Position numbers and translations under genes: made by a program | Shown here: piece after piece, positions 1 to 6,644 of the stretch | Layout of the letters: the number at the start of each line of letters is the position of its first letter | How positions within the stretch are numbered: the first letter of the stretch is position 1 | From: Bacteriovoracaceae bacterium | GTDB lineage: Bacteria; Bdellovibrionota; Bacteriovoracia; Bacteriovoracales; Bacteriovoracaceae | Reading direction: 5' to 3' | DNA: 10,384 nt | NCBI GenBank assembly: GCA_947440875.1 | Contig: CANETG010000076.1 | Span: 1-10,384, forward strand | Notes under the pieces: model-generated | The model's database searches: none | What the model saw: only the letters and a program-made list of their open reading frames with translations | What the model was told of the DNA's origin: nothing

Positions 1-650
1 ATCAGAACCGGTTGAAAGATCCGATCGAAAAATACCTGAGTGATAACTCCTACACTTCTCTCATTCTCCTCGAAGCAGGCAACGTCCGTGGAAACTTAGT
101 GAGTATTTTTGATTTCTTCGCCGGAAAAGCGCCCGGGCTTGTCACGCCGGTTTATCCGAGCACACTTGTGGAGGTGCCGCTGTCAGTTCCTCTCGTCGTC
201 TCACCGGCGGGAAACAGTCGTTACGAAATTTTAGCTGACCGTGAAATCAATGTGACGTTCACCGGTGGCAATCACAATTACTGCATCTGGAATTCGGCCC
301 GACATATTCTTGAAAATCTCCTCAATTCGGAGTCCTCTGCATTGGTGAACTTTCGATATGATACGGCAGCGATCGTTGCGCAGGTCAAGGGAATCGAGGG
401 CCTCAATATTAATTTCCCAAGAAGGAATGTGACGAAGTCAAATCTTCTGCGGGATCTTCTGTCGGATAAAACGCTTCAGGCAAATTATCACAAATCTTAT
501 CTCTATTATTTCGCCGATTACCTCGCCGGAGAATACATCGCCATGTACCGCACCTATACCATCGACTATGAAGCCGAGGGATTCAAAAAAACGGTGACCT
601 TTGAAGGCAAAGGCACACGCGATCTCAGAATCACTTTCCGTTATTTTTAA
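1..650 (+). CDS. Hypothetical protein, 5'-truncated by window edge
   Basis: The reading frame is open from the first complete codon (base 3, Gln-Asn-Arg) through a TTG at base 12 to a TAA at 648-650. The TTG could serve as a start, but no ribosome-binding site can be seen in the 11 bases before it, so I read this as the C-terminal part (about 215 residues) of a longer protein. I do not recognise the family. Counting from the TTG, there is a Gly-Asn-His-Asn-Tyr-Cys stretch at about residues 85-91 followed by a likely helix, then a mixed alpha/beta region rich in Tyr at 159-184. It has no membrane segment and one cysteine. The chain ends in an alternating polar/aromatic strand with C-terminal Phe (RITFRYF), which resembles the last strand of outer-membrane proteins, although the rest does not look like a barrel. 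It is convergent with the carboxypeptidase gene, with 19 bases between the stops. Confidence 0.72.
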   Translation, partial: QNRLKDPIEKYLSDNSYTSLILLEAGNVRGNLVSIFDFFAGKAPGLVTPVYPSTLVEVPLSVPLVVSPAGNSRYEILADREINVTFTGGNHNYCIWNSARHILENLLNSESSALVNFRYDTAAIVAQVKGIEGLNINFPRRNVTKSNLLRDLLSDKTLQANYHKSYLYYFADYLAGEYIAMYRTYTIDYEAEGFKKTVTFEGKGTRDLRITFRYF

Positions 651-669
651 CTCACCACTCGAGCCTCAA

Positions 670-1530
670 TTACGGGCGTGAGTTTCCGAGTGACTTAAGA
701 ATCCTGTCCATGCAGTTTACCTGCTGGCCTACTTTCAACGATCGCTCAGAAGGAGAGTTCTTGAAGAACTCCACGAGCGATTGAGCGTCTCTTTTGAGGT
801 CAGATGAAGGACTCTTAATTTCTAGAAGAAACGACCACACCCCGAGCTTGTAATAGGCCCAGTCCTCAAAAGCTCCTGTCGCCGGATAGATCGCCGCTCC
901 GTGAGTTCCGATTTTATAATTATTAATCTTCACTGCCTTTTTTGCCCATTCCGAGAAGAAAGCATCGTCTTCAGTGGCGTAGTTCCGTGCCTCAGTTCCC
1001 CAGGGATACGTGAAGGTTCCGACGTAACCATGAACGGAGACAGCAGTAACGACGTCCTCTCGCTCAATGAGCTCAGCAATGAGTGCCGTACTCTTTAAAA
1101 CGAAATCCTGTTTTGTTGTGCAAGCATCTTCGTAGTCACGATTGGAGTCATGAACTTTGCCGTCAGCCCCCGTTTCCCCTCGGCGGTAAACGTTATACCC
1201 AGAAATATTGAGCACCGGAATAATGTAGTAGAGGACTGAAGGGTCATAAGATTGAATCACCAGCTCAGCAAAAAACACTGGCACCTCAGCCGCAGCTCTT
1301 TCATTTCCGTGGTGAGTTCCCACAACGACGTGCTTTGTTTTTGCCCGTGACTCATCTCCCACGATGATCCCCATGATGTCGCGGTTCTGATCATTCTTAC
1401 CGAGCGAGAAGAGGGTCGTGTTCGGAAGTTGATCTAAGGTATTCAGGCGGGCCAGGATCTTGTCGTAATCATCCGCAAACGATGAAAGAGAAACGGCGGC
1501 GAGAATGAGACCCGCGAGAATTTTTTTCAT
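670..1530 (-). CDS. Exported M14-family zinc carboxypeptidase
   Basis: A 286-residue protein with a signal peptide (MKK, hydrophobic core 4-16, likely cleavage after SFA at 19), so it should act in the periplasm or outside the cell. The metallocarboxypeptidase (M14) motifs are in the right order: zinc ligands His74 and Glu77 in HHGNE, substrate-binding Asn130-Arg131 in DSNRD, third zinc ligand His167 in SVHGY, the YPATGAFEDW segment at 215-224 typical of the substrate pocket wall, and catalytic Glu237 in FLLEIK. This set predicts removal of C-terminal residues from peptides, possibly peptidoglycan stem peptides, but specificity cannot be read from sequence. Length fits a single catalytic domain without a prodomain. 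Cys137 and Cys273 could pair as a disulfide. The ATG is preceded by GGAG with a 9-base gap. It is divergent from the histidine-rich membrane protein gene and monocistronic in this window. Confidence 0.93.
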   Translation of the reverse strand: MKKILAGLILAAVSLSSFADDYDKILARLNTLDQLPNTTLFSLGKNDQNRDIMGIIVGDESRAKTKHVVVGTHHGNERAAAEVPVFFAELVIQSYDPSVLYYIIPVLNISGYNVYRRGETGADGKVHDSNRDYEDACTTKQDFVLKSTALIAELIEREDVVTAVSVHGYVGTFTYPWGTEARNYATEDDAFFSEWAKKAVKINNYKIGTHGAAIYPATGAFEDWAYYKLGVWSFLLEIKSPSSDLKRDAQSLVEFFKNSPSERSLKVGQQVNCMDRILKSLGNSRP

Positions 1531-1539
1531 TGAGCACTA

Positions 1540-1543
1540 CTCC
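1540..1543 (-). promoter_or_regulatory. Ribosome-binding site of the M14 carboxypeptidase
   Basis: GGAG on the minus strand, 9 bases before the ATG at 1530. It supports this start, which also gives a complete signal peptide. The rest of the 154-base divergent gap (1531-1684) has a TTGACG on the minus strand in its middle but no convincing -10 at 16-18 bases from it. I see no inverted repeat or terminator there. Confidence 0.55.
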
Positions 1544-1672
1544 ATAGGTGATTGATACCGACTAGAGTCCCGCGTCTTCGAAAATACCGTCAACAAGAGT
1601 TAAGAAATGTCAGTGGAGGTTAGAAACTAAAACGGTCGGGATTGATATGCATGAGGAATTTCAAAATGCTTC

Positions 1673-1678
1673 TATAAT
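1673..1678 (+). promoter_or_regulatory. Consensus -10 box, probable leaderless promoter
   Basis: A perfect TATAAT lies 6 bases before the ATG at 1685. Transcription normally starts about 7 bases after the -10 box, which falls on the A of the ATG, so the transcript would have no 5' leader. No Shine-Dalgarno sequence is suitably placed: GAGGA at 1653-1657 is 27 bases away and AGGG at 1679-1682 is too close. No good -35 hexamer is visible at 16-18 bases. The same arrangement occurs at 8451-8456. Seen: the box and spacing. Inferred: leaderless initiation. Confidence 0.6.
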
Positions 1679-1684
1679 AGGGTG

Positions 1685-2656
1685 ATGTGGATCCTTAAAA
1701 CCCCATCGAGAGAATTTTCTTTTCTTTACCTTCCGGGGCTTCTCGCAGTTCTGGTGGCGGTTTTTTTTCCCAGCCTGGGAGCTGAATCTCTCCTCTACGG
1801 ACTCTTTGCTGTGGGCTTCGTTGATTCGGGACATGTGTATACCACCATGTGGCGGACGTGGCTTCACCCAGAAGAAGTGGTCAGTGATAAGAGTTACGTT
1901 CTCTTTCCCCTCGTCTTTTTTATTCTTTTCTCGAGTTGGTTTTATTTTCAAATCCCGTACCTCTGGGCGTTCGTGGTTTACGCCACTCTTTATCATCACA
2001 CCAGACAGATTTACGGATTTTCGAAATGGTATCAGAAATTAAACCAGCGCCAGGACCCAGAGTCCGATCGGTACCTATATTTTTTTGCTTACTTTCCGAT
2101 GGTGATCTACCACTTTCGTCCGGAAGCCATCGGTGCCTACTACACGGAAAGAGATCTCTTTCTATATCCCCAGACGGGGCTCAGGGATTTTTTCCTGTCC
2201 TTCTATCTGATGGTTGGGATGACTTGGGTCTACCGAGAATGGCGTCTGTGGAAATCTGGTATTCGAGAATTGAACCGCTTGATCTCAATTGCTTTTCCAG
2301 GAATGATCTACGGGTACTGCTTCCTCGTCGGCACGACGGTGACTCAGGTTCTTTTCCCGCTGCTCTTTCTTCATGGGGTGGCGTATCTCGGGGTCATGGG
2401 ACAGTCACTGTCTAAAACGCAGAAACGATTTCAAAAAGAAGGAATCGCATTCTTCGTGGTCCTCATCACGGCGTTGTTGTTTGGATTACTCGACTCTTGG
2501 GTGGAAGAAAATTTCCTCGAAACATTCATCGGACAAGCTCCGGTTCTCAACTCGCTCGTCGTGGGATTGGCCCTCACTCCGCTTTTTAGCCACTACGCTT
2601 TTGACGCCCTTATTTGGAAGAAGAATCACCGTGAGGCGGGAGTTATTTTTTCTTAG
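1685..2656 (+). CDS. Histidine-rich polytopic membrane protein, unnamed family
   Basis: A 323-residue integral membrane protein with roughly eight hydrophobic segments (about 11-29, 34-46, 70-88, 92-102, 130-143, 168-183, 199-236 as two, 254-270, 288-304). Polar residues sit at the membrane faces in a pattern that looks like a metal or heme site: Asp47 and His50 in FVDSGHVYTT, Arg57, His61, the His104-His105 pair in YHHTRQIYG, His143, His230 in LFLHGVAYLG, and His303/Asp307 in SHYAFDALIW. Several spaced His motifs in membrane helices occur in diiron membrane oxygenases/desaturases and heme proteins, but I cannot assign this protein to any of them. A GTG at 1682 directly before the ATG is an alternative start; I chose the ATG because it sits at the likely transcription start. 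The gene stands alone and its 3' end overlaps the convergent acyltransferase-like gene by 14 bases. Confidence 0.85.
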   Translation: MWILKTPSREFSFLYLPGLLAVLVAVFFPSLGAESLLYGLFAVGFVDSGHVYTTMWRTWLHPEEVVSDKSYVLFPLVFFILFSSWFYFQIPYLWAFVVYATLYHHTRQIYGFSKWYQKLNQRQDPESDRYLYFFAYFPMVIYHFRPEAIGAYYTERDLFLYPQTGLRDFFLSFYLMVGMTWVYREWRLWKSGIRELNRLISIAFPGMIYGYCFLVGTTVTQVLFPLLFLHGVAYLGVMGQSLSKTQKRFQKEGIAFFVVLITALLFGLLDSWVEENFLETFIGQAPVLNSLVVGLALTPLFSHYAFDALIWKKNHREAGVIFS

Positions 2657-3662
2657 GAACAATCTTCATCAAAATCCGAACGATGATTTCGGAGACGGGC
2701 ATGACTGAGAGAGCGAGGGCGTCGAACGCAAGTGGTGAGCTTCGAAAAAACTCCTCATACTGAGCGCTTAATCCTAGGTAAAGAACGGCCGTGACATAAC
2801 AAAGTCCAAGCTGGCGAGACCACTGGAGACTTGAAACCCAGCGAAGAAGCCACTTTGATTCAAGTTTGGCCCTCAGCTTTTCAAGAAACGCGAGCCGGAT
2901 CCAAAAGACGAAGGGAAGAAAATTCGCCCAGTACACTGGCATCGTTTGATGGAAATTAAAAAAGTAGTAGTTCGGCCCAATTGGTGTCGAGAAATAAAAA
3001 CCAAGGAAGGGAATTGAAAAAGCAAATAGCATGGGCCACATGAAAGTCTCGGCCCTGTTCCACTCAGAAAGAGCGATGACTTTCCGGCGCGTGAGGGTCC
3101 CCAGATTAAAAAATAACAATGCGTGAAAGAACCAAGGCATGGGTGCCCAAGCTCCTGTGGAGAAGTCACCTTTTCGCCCGACAAGAAGATCCGTGAGAAG
3201 GTTCTCCGGGATGAATCCTTTCCACACTGAAGGAGAGACCCAGAGGAGAATAAACGACACGATGACCAGAGAGATCTTTCCTCGTGGGAGGAAGAGAAGA
3301 AGAAGATTCGTTAAGAAGATAAAAGAGTAAATGTCCCACTCAAAATTGGGTTTGCCGTCCTCCATGAAAGCGAACGCAAGGGCGATTTGTCCCAGGACCG
3401 CAAACCCAGCGATTTTGAGGAGTGACGTCTTGGTTTTTTCAGTCAGACCGAAGAGAAGATAAATGACTGCAACTAGAACTTGTCCTCCGATGGAGAAGAC
3501 ACGCGCGTAGTATTGAAGAAGCGGCTGATATAAAATCGATCCTGGAAGAATCAAGTCATCTTCATAGAATATGAATTCCCAGACGTGAAGAATCTGAATC
3601 GCAAGAAGAGTCATGACTTTGAGAAGATCGAGGAGGTGGAGTCTCCGGAGATCGCTAGTCAT
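2643..3662 (-). CDS. Multi-pass acyltransferase-like membrane protein
   Basis: A 339-residue membrane protein with about ten hydrophobic segments and last gene of the five-gene operon. The N-terminus (Arg6-Arg7, Leu-Asp-Leu-Leu-Lys at 11-15, then a helix carrying His26) resembles the start of acyltransferase-3 and HGSNAT/DUF1624-type membrane acyltransferases, which open with R..LD.LRG and carry a key histidine in the first helix. A second resemblance is P-M-P-W-F-F-H followed by FFNLGTL (175-190), like the PW...G motif of the DUF1624 group. If correct, it would move an acyl group across or onto the outer face of the inner membrane, and its target could be the product of the neighbouring synthase-like protein. 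The similarity is by eye and partial; the canonical Arg-Gly after LD is replaced by Leu-Lys. Its ATG overlaps the upstream stop as ATGA, and no clear ribosome-binding site is seen, which suggests coupled translation. The basic tail ends PKKK. Confidence 0.8.
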   Translation of the reverse strand: MTSDLRRLHLLDLLKVMTLLAIQILHVWEFIFYEDDLILPGSILYQPLLQYYARVFSIGGQVLVAVIYLLFGLTEKTKTSLLKIAGFAVLGQIALAFAFMEDGKPNFEWDIYSFIFLTNLLLLFLPRGKISLVIVSFILLWVSPSVWKGFIPENLLTDLLVGRKGDFSTGAWAPMPWFFHALLFFNLGTLTRRKVIALSEWNRAETFMWPMLFAFSIPFLGFYFSTPIGPNYYFFNFHQTMPVYWANFLPFVFWIRLAFLEKLRAKLESKWLLRWVSSLQWSRQLGLCYVTAVLYLGLSAQYEEFFRSSPLAFDALALSVMPVSEIIVRILMKIVPKKK

Positions 3663-4381
3663 GGGTAGTAAACGGTCATCATTCCGTTAGCGTCGATTGA
3701 ATACCGATAAAAATTAAAGGGAGTGTGAATCACGTGGAGGCCTAAAAGGAGTCGGAGTTCTTGGGGGACTTTGTAAATATTCATGTACGATCCGAAGTAG
3801 GTAATTTCACTCACACCATTTTCATACAAACTGCGAATTTCAAAATCTGTTTTAGGAGTGAAAGGATTTTTCCAGGCCAAGTGCGATTGAAAAAATTCTT
3901 CGGAATGGGATCGCTTAAAAGATTTCTCAGCAGAGTTTCTCATCCACACATCAAGTTTTACCGGACCTTTACAGTCCAAACAACCGATGATCGCTTGCGT
4001 TCCTGAGCTCGAGCGCTCAAAAAACCATGGAGTGAAATTTTTAGGTAAACCCGAGGGATTAACCTCTCGGCGGGACCGGAACTCTGGGGGGATGTAAAAT
4101 CGAATACGGATATGACCGGGCACTTTTTGCTCGTGGGCCAGAGATAGTTGATAGTAGGCCGGCTCTCCCGAAACTAACCAATGATCGTACGATTCGACGA
4201 GCTCCGTTTCGTAGGCAGTGAGCATAGGAAATTGGAATGTTTTCAGGTGCCAGTTGAGATACCTCTTCAGAACAAACGGAATGTACTGATTGTTCGGAGT
4301 CATCTGAGAAAGTCGCTCGCCGATGGCCTCAGCGTTTTTCGAGCACAACAGAAATGTGATGAGTATCGCAGATCGTATCAT
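3659..4381 (-). CDS. Exported protein with a CxxC motif, unknown function
   Basis: A 240-residue protein with a clear signal peptide (MIRSAILITF, hydrophobic to residue 13, AEA before a likely cleavage at 19), so it is exported. Cys13 lies in the signal peptide but the preceding Phe-Leu-Leu does not make a good lipobox. The mature domain is rich in aromatic residues and arginine, predicted mainly beta with a Cys134-Leu-Asp-Cys137 CxxC and no membrane helix. I do not recognise the family. The CxxC could be a disulfide or a metal site. The start is the ATG whose A is also the last base of the upstream TGA (TGATG); AAGGA at 4388-4392 sits 6 bases before it. An in-frame TTG at 4399 would add six residues and spoil the signal peptide, so I rejected it. 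It lies between the synthase-like and acyltransferase-like genes, so probably serves the same pathway on the outer side of the inner membrane. Confidence 0.85.
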   Translation of the reverse strand: MIRSAILITFLLCSKNAEAIGERLSQMTPNNQYIPFVLKRYLNWHLKTFQFPMLTAYETELVESYDHWLVSGEPAYYQLSLAHEQKVPGHIRIRFYIPPEFRSRREVNPSGLPKNFTPWFFERSSSGTQAIIGCLDCKGPVKLDVWMRNSAEKSFKRSHSEEFFQSHLAWKNPFTPKTDFEIRSLYENGVSEITYFGSYMNIYKVPQELRLLLGLHVIHTPFNFYRYSIDANGMMTVYYP

Positions 4382-5967
4382 CAAAGTTCCTTCGGCCAAA
4401 ACATTGTGTTCACATTTTGTTTTGCCCAGTCGGCTTCCGTTAAATTCTCATCCGGAAAGACATCAACGAGATTGCTGGCCGCGGAGACTGAAAGCTCTTC
4501 TGGAAACCGTAGGTAATCAAATCTCAACGGCGTCTCATTCATCCCAACTGCCACGAAAGACGCCAGCGGTCCGAAGGGAAGAGGATAGCGAAAACCGGCA
4601 CTCCTGAGAGTCTTGAGAATGGTCTTTGATTCCTGAGCGAATGCTCTTTCTTCTGTGAAGTACAGAGGCAGATCGATGACCACGATTGCGCCAGGACTGA
4701 GAACTCTTCGGACCATTTTATAAAACTCGAGGCTGTAGAGTCTCGAGAGGTCTGGTCCGTTTGGGAAGGGGAGATCGATGATGACCACATCGAATTGCTC
4801 CTTGGAGTTCTTTCGAAGGTAGGAGATCGCATCTTCAATTTTCACTTCCATATTCTTGGGCATGTTTGAGAGTATATTTTCATTGAGTCCGGAGATCACA
4901 TTGTTATCGCGGGCAAATTGAAGCATGAGTGGATCAAGTTCAATTTGCGTAATCCTTGTCGAAGTAAGGTGCTTCAATTCTTTTAAGAGAAGACCGTCTC
5001 CGCCTCCGAGGATAAGAATTTTTTTTGGCATACCTTGGAAAAGGTTCAGGGCGGCAGCAACCATGGATTCGTGATAAATGGCAGTCGTCAGGATGTCGAT
5101 CTGTGGCTTTCTATTGAGATAAAGAGTGGCGTTCCCTGGAATAGAGAGGTGGGGAACTGGCGGCTCTATAAACAGATCAATCGTTTGATAGGGTGTGCGC
5201 ACGCGCTCGAGCTCGCCAAATTCTTTGATGACTTGGTAAAGATTTTTTCGAAACAACTGACTCACGTGATCGACTCTCGTGCGGTGATAAGAATTCTTCA
5301 CCGTGTAGTGCTCGACTACCGGATACAAGTGAGCCGTTCCAAATAAGATGATGAGTGGTATGAACATCAGTGCCAGCCCTGTCGTCCGCTTCCGAAAAGT
5401 AGAAAGAAGGAGCATGAGCCCACTGAGCTGGATGATACCAAAAATAAGAATTTGATGACCGAAAGGAATGTTCAAGGCGATGAGAAAAACGATCCCTGCA
5501 CCTGCAAGCAGCGCACCGATGTAATTAAATGCCAGCGCGACTTCCGTGGAAAGTTTCTGCGCTGAACTCAAAATCAGCGGAAGCTGAGCTCCGCCTAAAA
5601 TGCCCGCGATGAAGGAAAGAACTCCCACGATCCCGAGGCAGAATGCGAGTCCCGTTTTTTGATCAAGCCCTACCGAGGGGTGAGTGTACTGGAGGAAAAT
5701 AAAAACAGCTGCGAGCTGGATGAGAGGAAGGATGGGAAGAACTGTCACTGATAGCCATTCAAGTAGCCAGAGACGGGAAATTTTTTTGTCTGCCGGAATG
5801 TGGTCTCCGTAGACACTGCCCAGACCTAGGCCCAAGAGATAAGGTCCGACAGCAAGACATTGAGTCAGGACTTCCTCGCCTGTAAAATCCATCATCGCCA
5901 CTGCGATGAGCAGGGAGTATCCCATGGTCGTCGCAGATGCAGTGAGGGCAACGTAACCGAGTCTCAC
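4381..5967 (-). CDS. Membrane spermidine-synthase-like protein with altered active site
   Basis: A 528-residue protein with two parts. Residues 1-218 hold about seven membrane helices with LGLGLGSVYGD at 46-55 and GAQLPL at 126-131 as seen in the N-terminal domain of membrane spermidine-synthase-like proteins (COG4262 type). Residues 225-480 are a Rossmann-type synthase domain: TPYQTI at 258-263, YHE at 298-300, nucleotide-binding GGGDG at 321-325, acidic Glu343/Asp345 in QIELDP, Asp379 in EDAISYL, Asp398 in VVIIDLPFP, and YSLEFY at 411-416. Two acidic positions of true spermidine synthases are changed: the Asp-Glu before xxYHE is Thr294-Thr295, and the second Asp of the D..DP loop is Phe401. 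It may therefore bind SAM or decarboxylated SAM but act on another substrate. The GTG start overlaps the upstream TGA as GTGA and has GGAG 7 bases before it. About 48 residues at the C-terminus fall outside the usual fold. Confidence 0.9.
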   Translation of the reverse strand: MRLGYVALTASATTMGYSLLIAVAMMDFTGEEVLTQCLAVGPYLLGLGLGSVYGDHIPADKKISRLWLLEWLSVTVLPILPLIQLAAVFIFLQYTHPSVGLDQKTGLAFCLGIVGVLSFIAGILGGAQLPLILSSAQKLSTEVALAFNYIGALLAGAGIVFLIALNIPFGHQILIFGIIQLSGLMLLLSTFRKRTTGLALMFIPLIILFGTAHLYPVVEHYTVKNSYHRTRVDHVSQLFRKNLYQVIKEFGELERVRTPYQTIDLFIEPPVPHLSIPGNATLYLNRKPQIDILTTAIYHESMVAAALNLFQGMPKKILILGGGDGLLLKELKHLTSTRITQIELDPLMLQFARDNNVISGLNENILSNMPKNMEVKIEDAISYLRKNSKEQFDVVIIDLPFPNGPDLSRLYSLEFYKMVRRVLSPGAIVVIDLPLYFTEERAFAQESKTILKTLRSAGFRYPLPFGPLASFVAVGMNETPLRFDYLRFPEELSVSAASNLVDVFPDENLTEADWAKQNVNTMFWPKEL

Positions 5968-6644
5968 GGATCTACTCCGAGGTAAAGAGAGGAAAGAAGC
6001 TCGTTGAGTTCCGCGCGGAAAATAATCGTCAATATCATTGAGCTAAAAATCGCGACGAGTCCGATCATGGTTTCCCAATGACGGCCTTCAATTGATCGGA
6101 GCCAAAGAAAAACGGTACAGTTAAAAAGTGCCACAATCATAACGGAAGATGCTGTGCCGAAAACGGGAAGGAAAAAAAGTGGGAAGGCGATGCTCGCTGC
6201 GAGCATCCCGACATAATCAGCAGCGAGAATCCGTCCATTTCTCGAAGGAGAAAGATCAAACATGCACGGAATCTCAAATCCAGAAAGGAAGCCCACTAAG
6301 ATCACGGTGAAATACGCAAGTGCCTGGGGCATCGCAGATCCTCCAGGAAAAACTCCCGGACGAAGAATCCAAGTGAGTGCAAACGGGCCTAAAAGGCCTA
6401 CAAAAGTTAATCCGATTTCTACCCACAGGAGTATTTTTCTGGTCTCGGCTCGAGGCTTTATCTTTCCGTAAACAAGACTTCCCATCCCGAGTGAGAAAGT
6501 GAAAAGAGAAATCACGATGAGGTATTGAATCTTTGTCCCGCCAATGGAGACAGCAAGCACTTGGGCAAAAGCAAATTCGTAGAAGAGGCTACAGAAGGCG
6601 AGGATGAACGTTACGGCGTAGATAAAAAATGGCTGAAAAGTCAT
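5964..6644 (-). CDS. Stand-alone seven-helix membrane domain, paralog of the synthase N-terminus
   Basis: A 226-residue protein with about seven hydrophobic segments (5-28, 40-60, 72-94, 107-127, 140-162, 164-183, 190-209) and no soluble domain. Its layout matches the membrane half of the next gene: FYEFAFAQVLAVSIGGT at 21-37, SLGMGSLVYGK at 51-61 (compare LGLGLGSVYGD), GFEIPCMF at 122-129 (compare GGAQLPLI), and DYVGMLAASIAFPLFFLPVFG at 143-163 (compare a NYIGALLAG...PFG segment). These are the hallmarks of the membrane domain found in front of spermidine-synthase-like domains, here without the enzyme. It probably forms a heterodimer with the downstream paralog in the inner membrane, perhaps as a transporter or scaffold; this is inferred. 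The ATG overlaps the upstream stop as ATGA, and no strong ribosome-binding site is visible, so translation is likely coupled. Confidence 0.87.
   Translation of the reverse strand: MTFQPFFIYAVTFILAFCSLFYEFAFAQVLAVSIGGTKIQYLIVISLFTFSLGMGSLVYGKIKPRAETRKILLWVEIGLTFVGLLGPFALTWILRPGVFPGGSAMPQALAYFTVILVGFLSGFEIPCMFDLSPSRNGRILAADYVGMLAASIAFPLFFLPVFGTASSVMIVALFNCTVFLWLRSIEGRHWETMIGLVAIFSSMILTIIFRAELNELLSSLYLGVDP
5975..5978 (-). promoter_or_regulatory. Ribosome-binding site supporting a GTG start
   Basis: GGAG on the minus strand, 7 bases before the GTG at 5967 and inside the last codons of the upstream gene. It decides the start of the synthase-like gene, which has no ATG in a suitable place, and shows that this gene can be initiated directly as well as by coupling through the GTGA overlap. 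Confidence 0.6.

Noticed and set aside
649..684. Seven-base inverted repeat AACTCAC/GTGAGTT between the first two genes as a terminator
   Set aside because: The loop is 22 bases, the stem is short with no T run beyond it, and it extends into the carboxypeptidase coding end; too weak to call.
1531..1684. TTGACG on the minus strand as a -35 for the carboxypeptidase
   Set aside because: At 16-18 bases downstream there is only GC-rich sequence (around GGACTC), with no acceptable -10.
1661..1999. Minus-strand open frame opposite the histidine-rich membrane protein gene
   Set aside because: Its product is a low-complexity Lys/Arg/Pro-rich shadow of a hydrophobic coding region on the other strand, with no start signal.
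1936..2415. 159-codon plus-strand open frame
   Set aside because: Lies wholly inside the histidine-rich membrane protein gene in another frame; the product is Ser/Arg/Leu-rich with no domain.
3285..3330. Purine-rich AG tract as a possible repeat or structural element
   Set aside because: It is the antisense of Leu/Phe/Ser codons in a membrane helix of the acyltransferase-like gene and needs no other explanation.
4382..4399. TTG start six codons upstream for the exported CxxC protein
   Set aside because: It would add an acidic MAEGTL before the signal peptide, and the ribosome-binding site AAGGA lies inside it and points to ATG 4381.
4181..4607. Plus-strand open frames of 94 and 111 codons
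   Set aside because: They cover the junction of two well-supported minus-strand genes and have no recognisable features.
4381..5967. Calling this gene speE
   Set aside because: Fold and motifs are related but two acidic active-site positions are lost and a membrane domain is fused; the symbol would claim an activity the sequence does not support.
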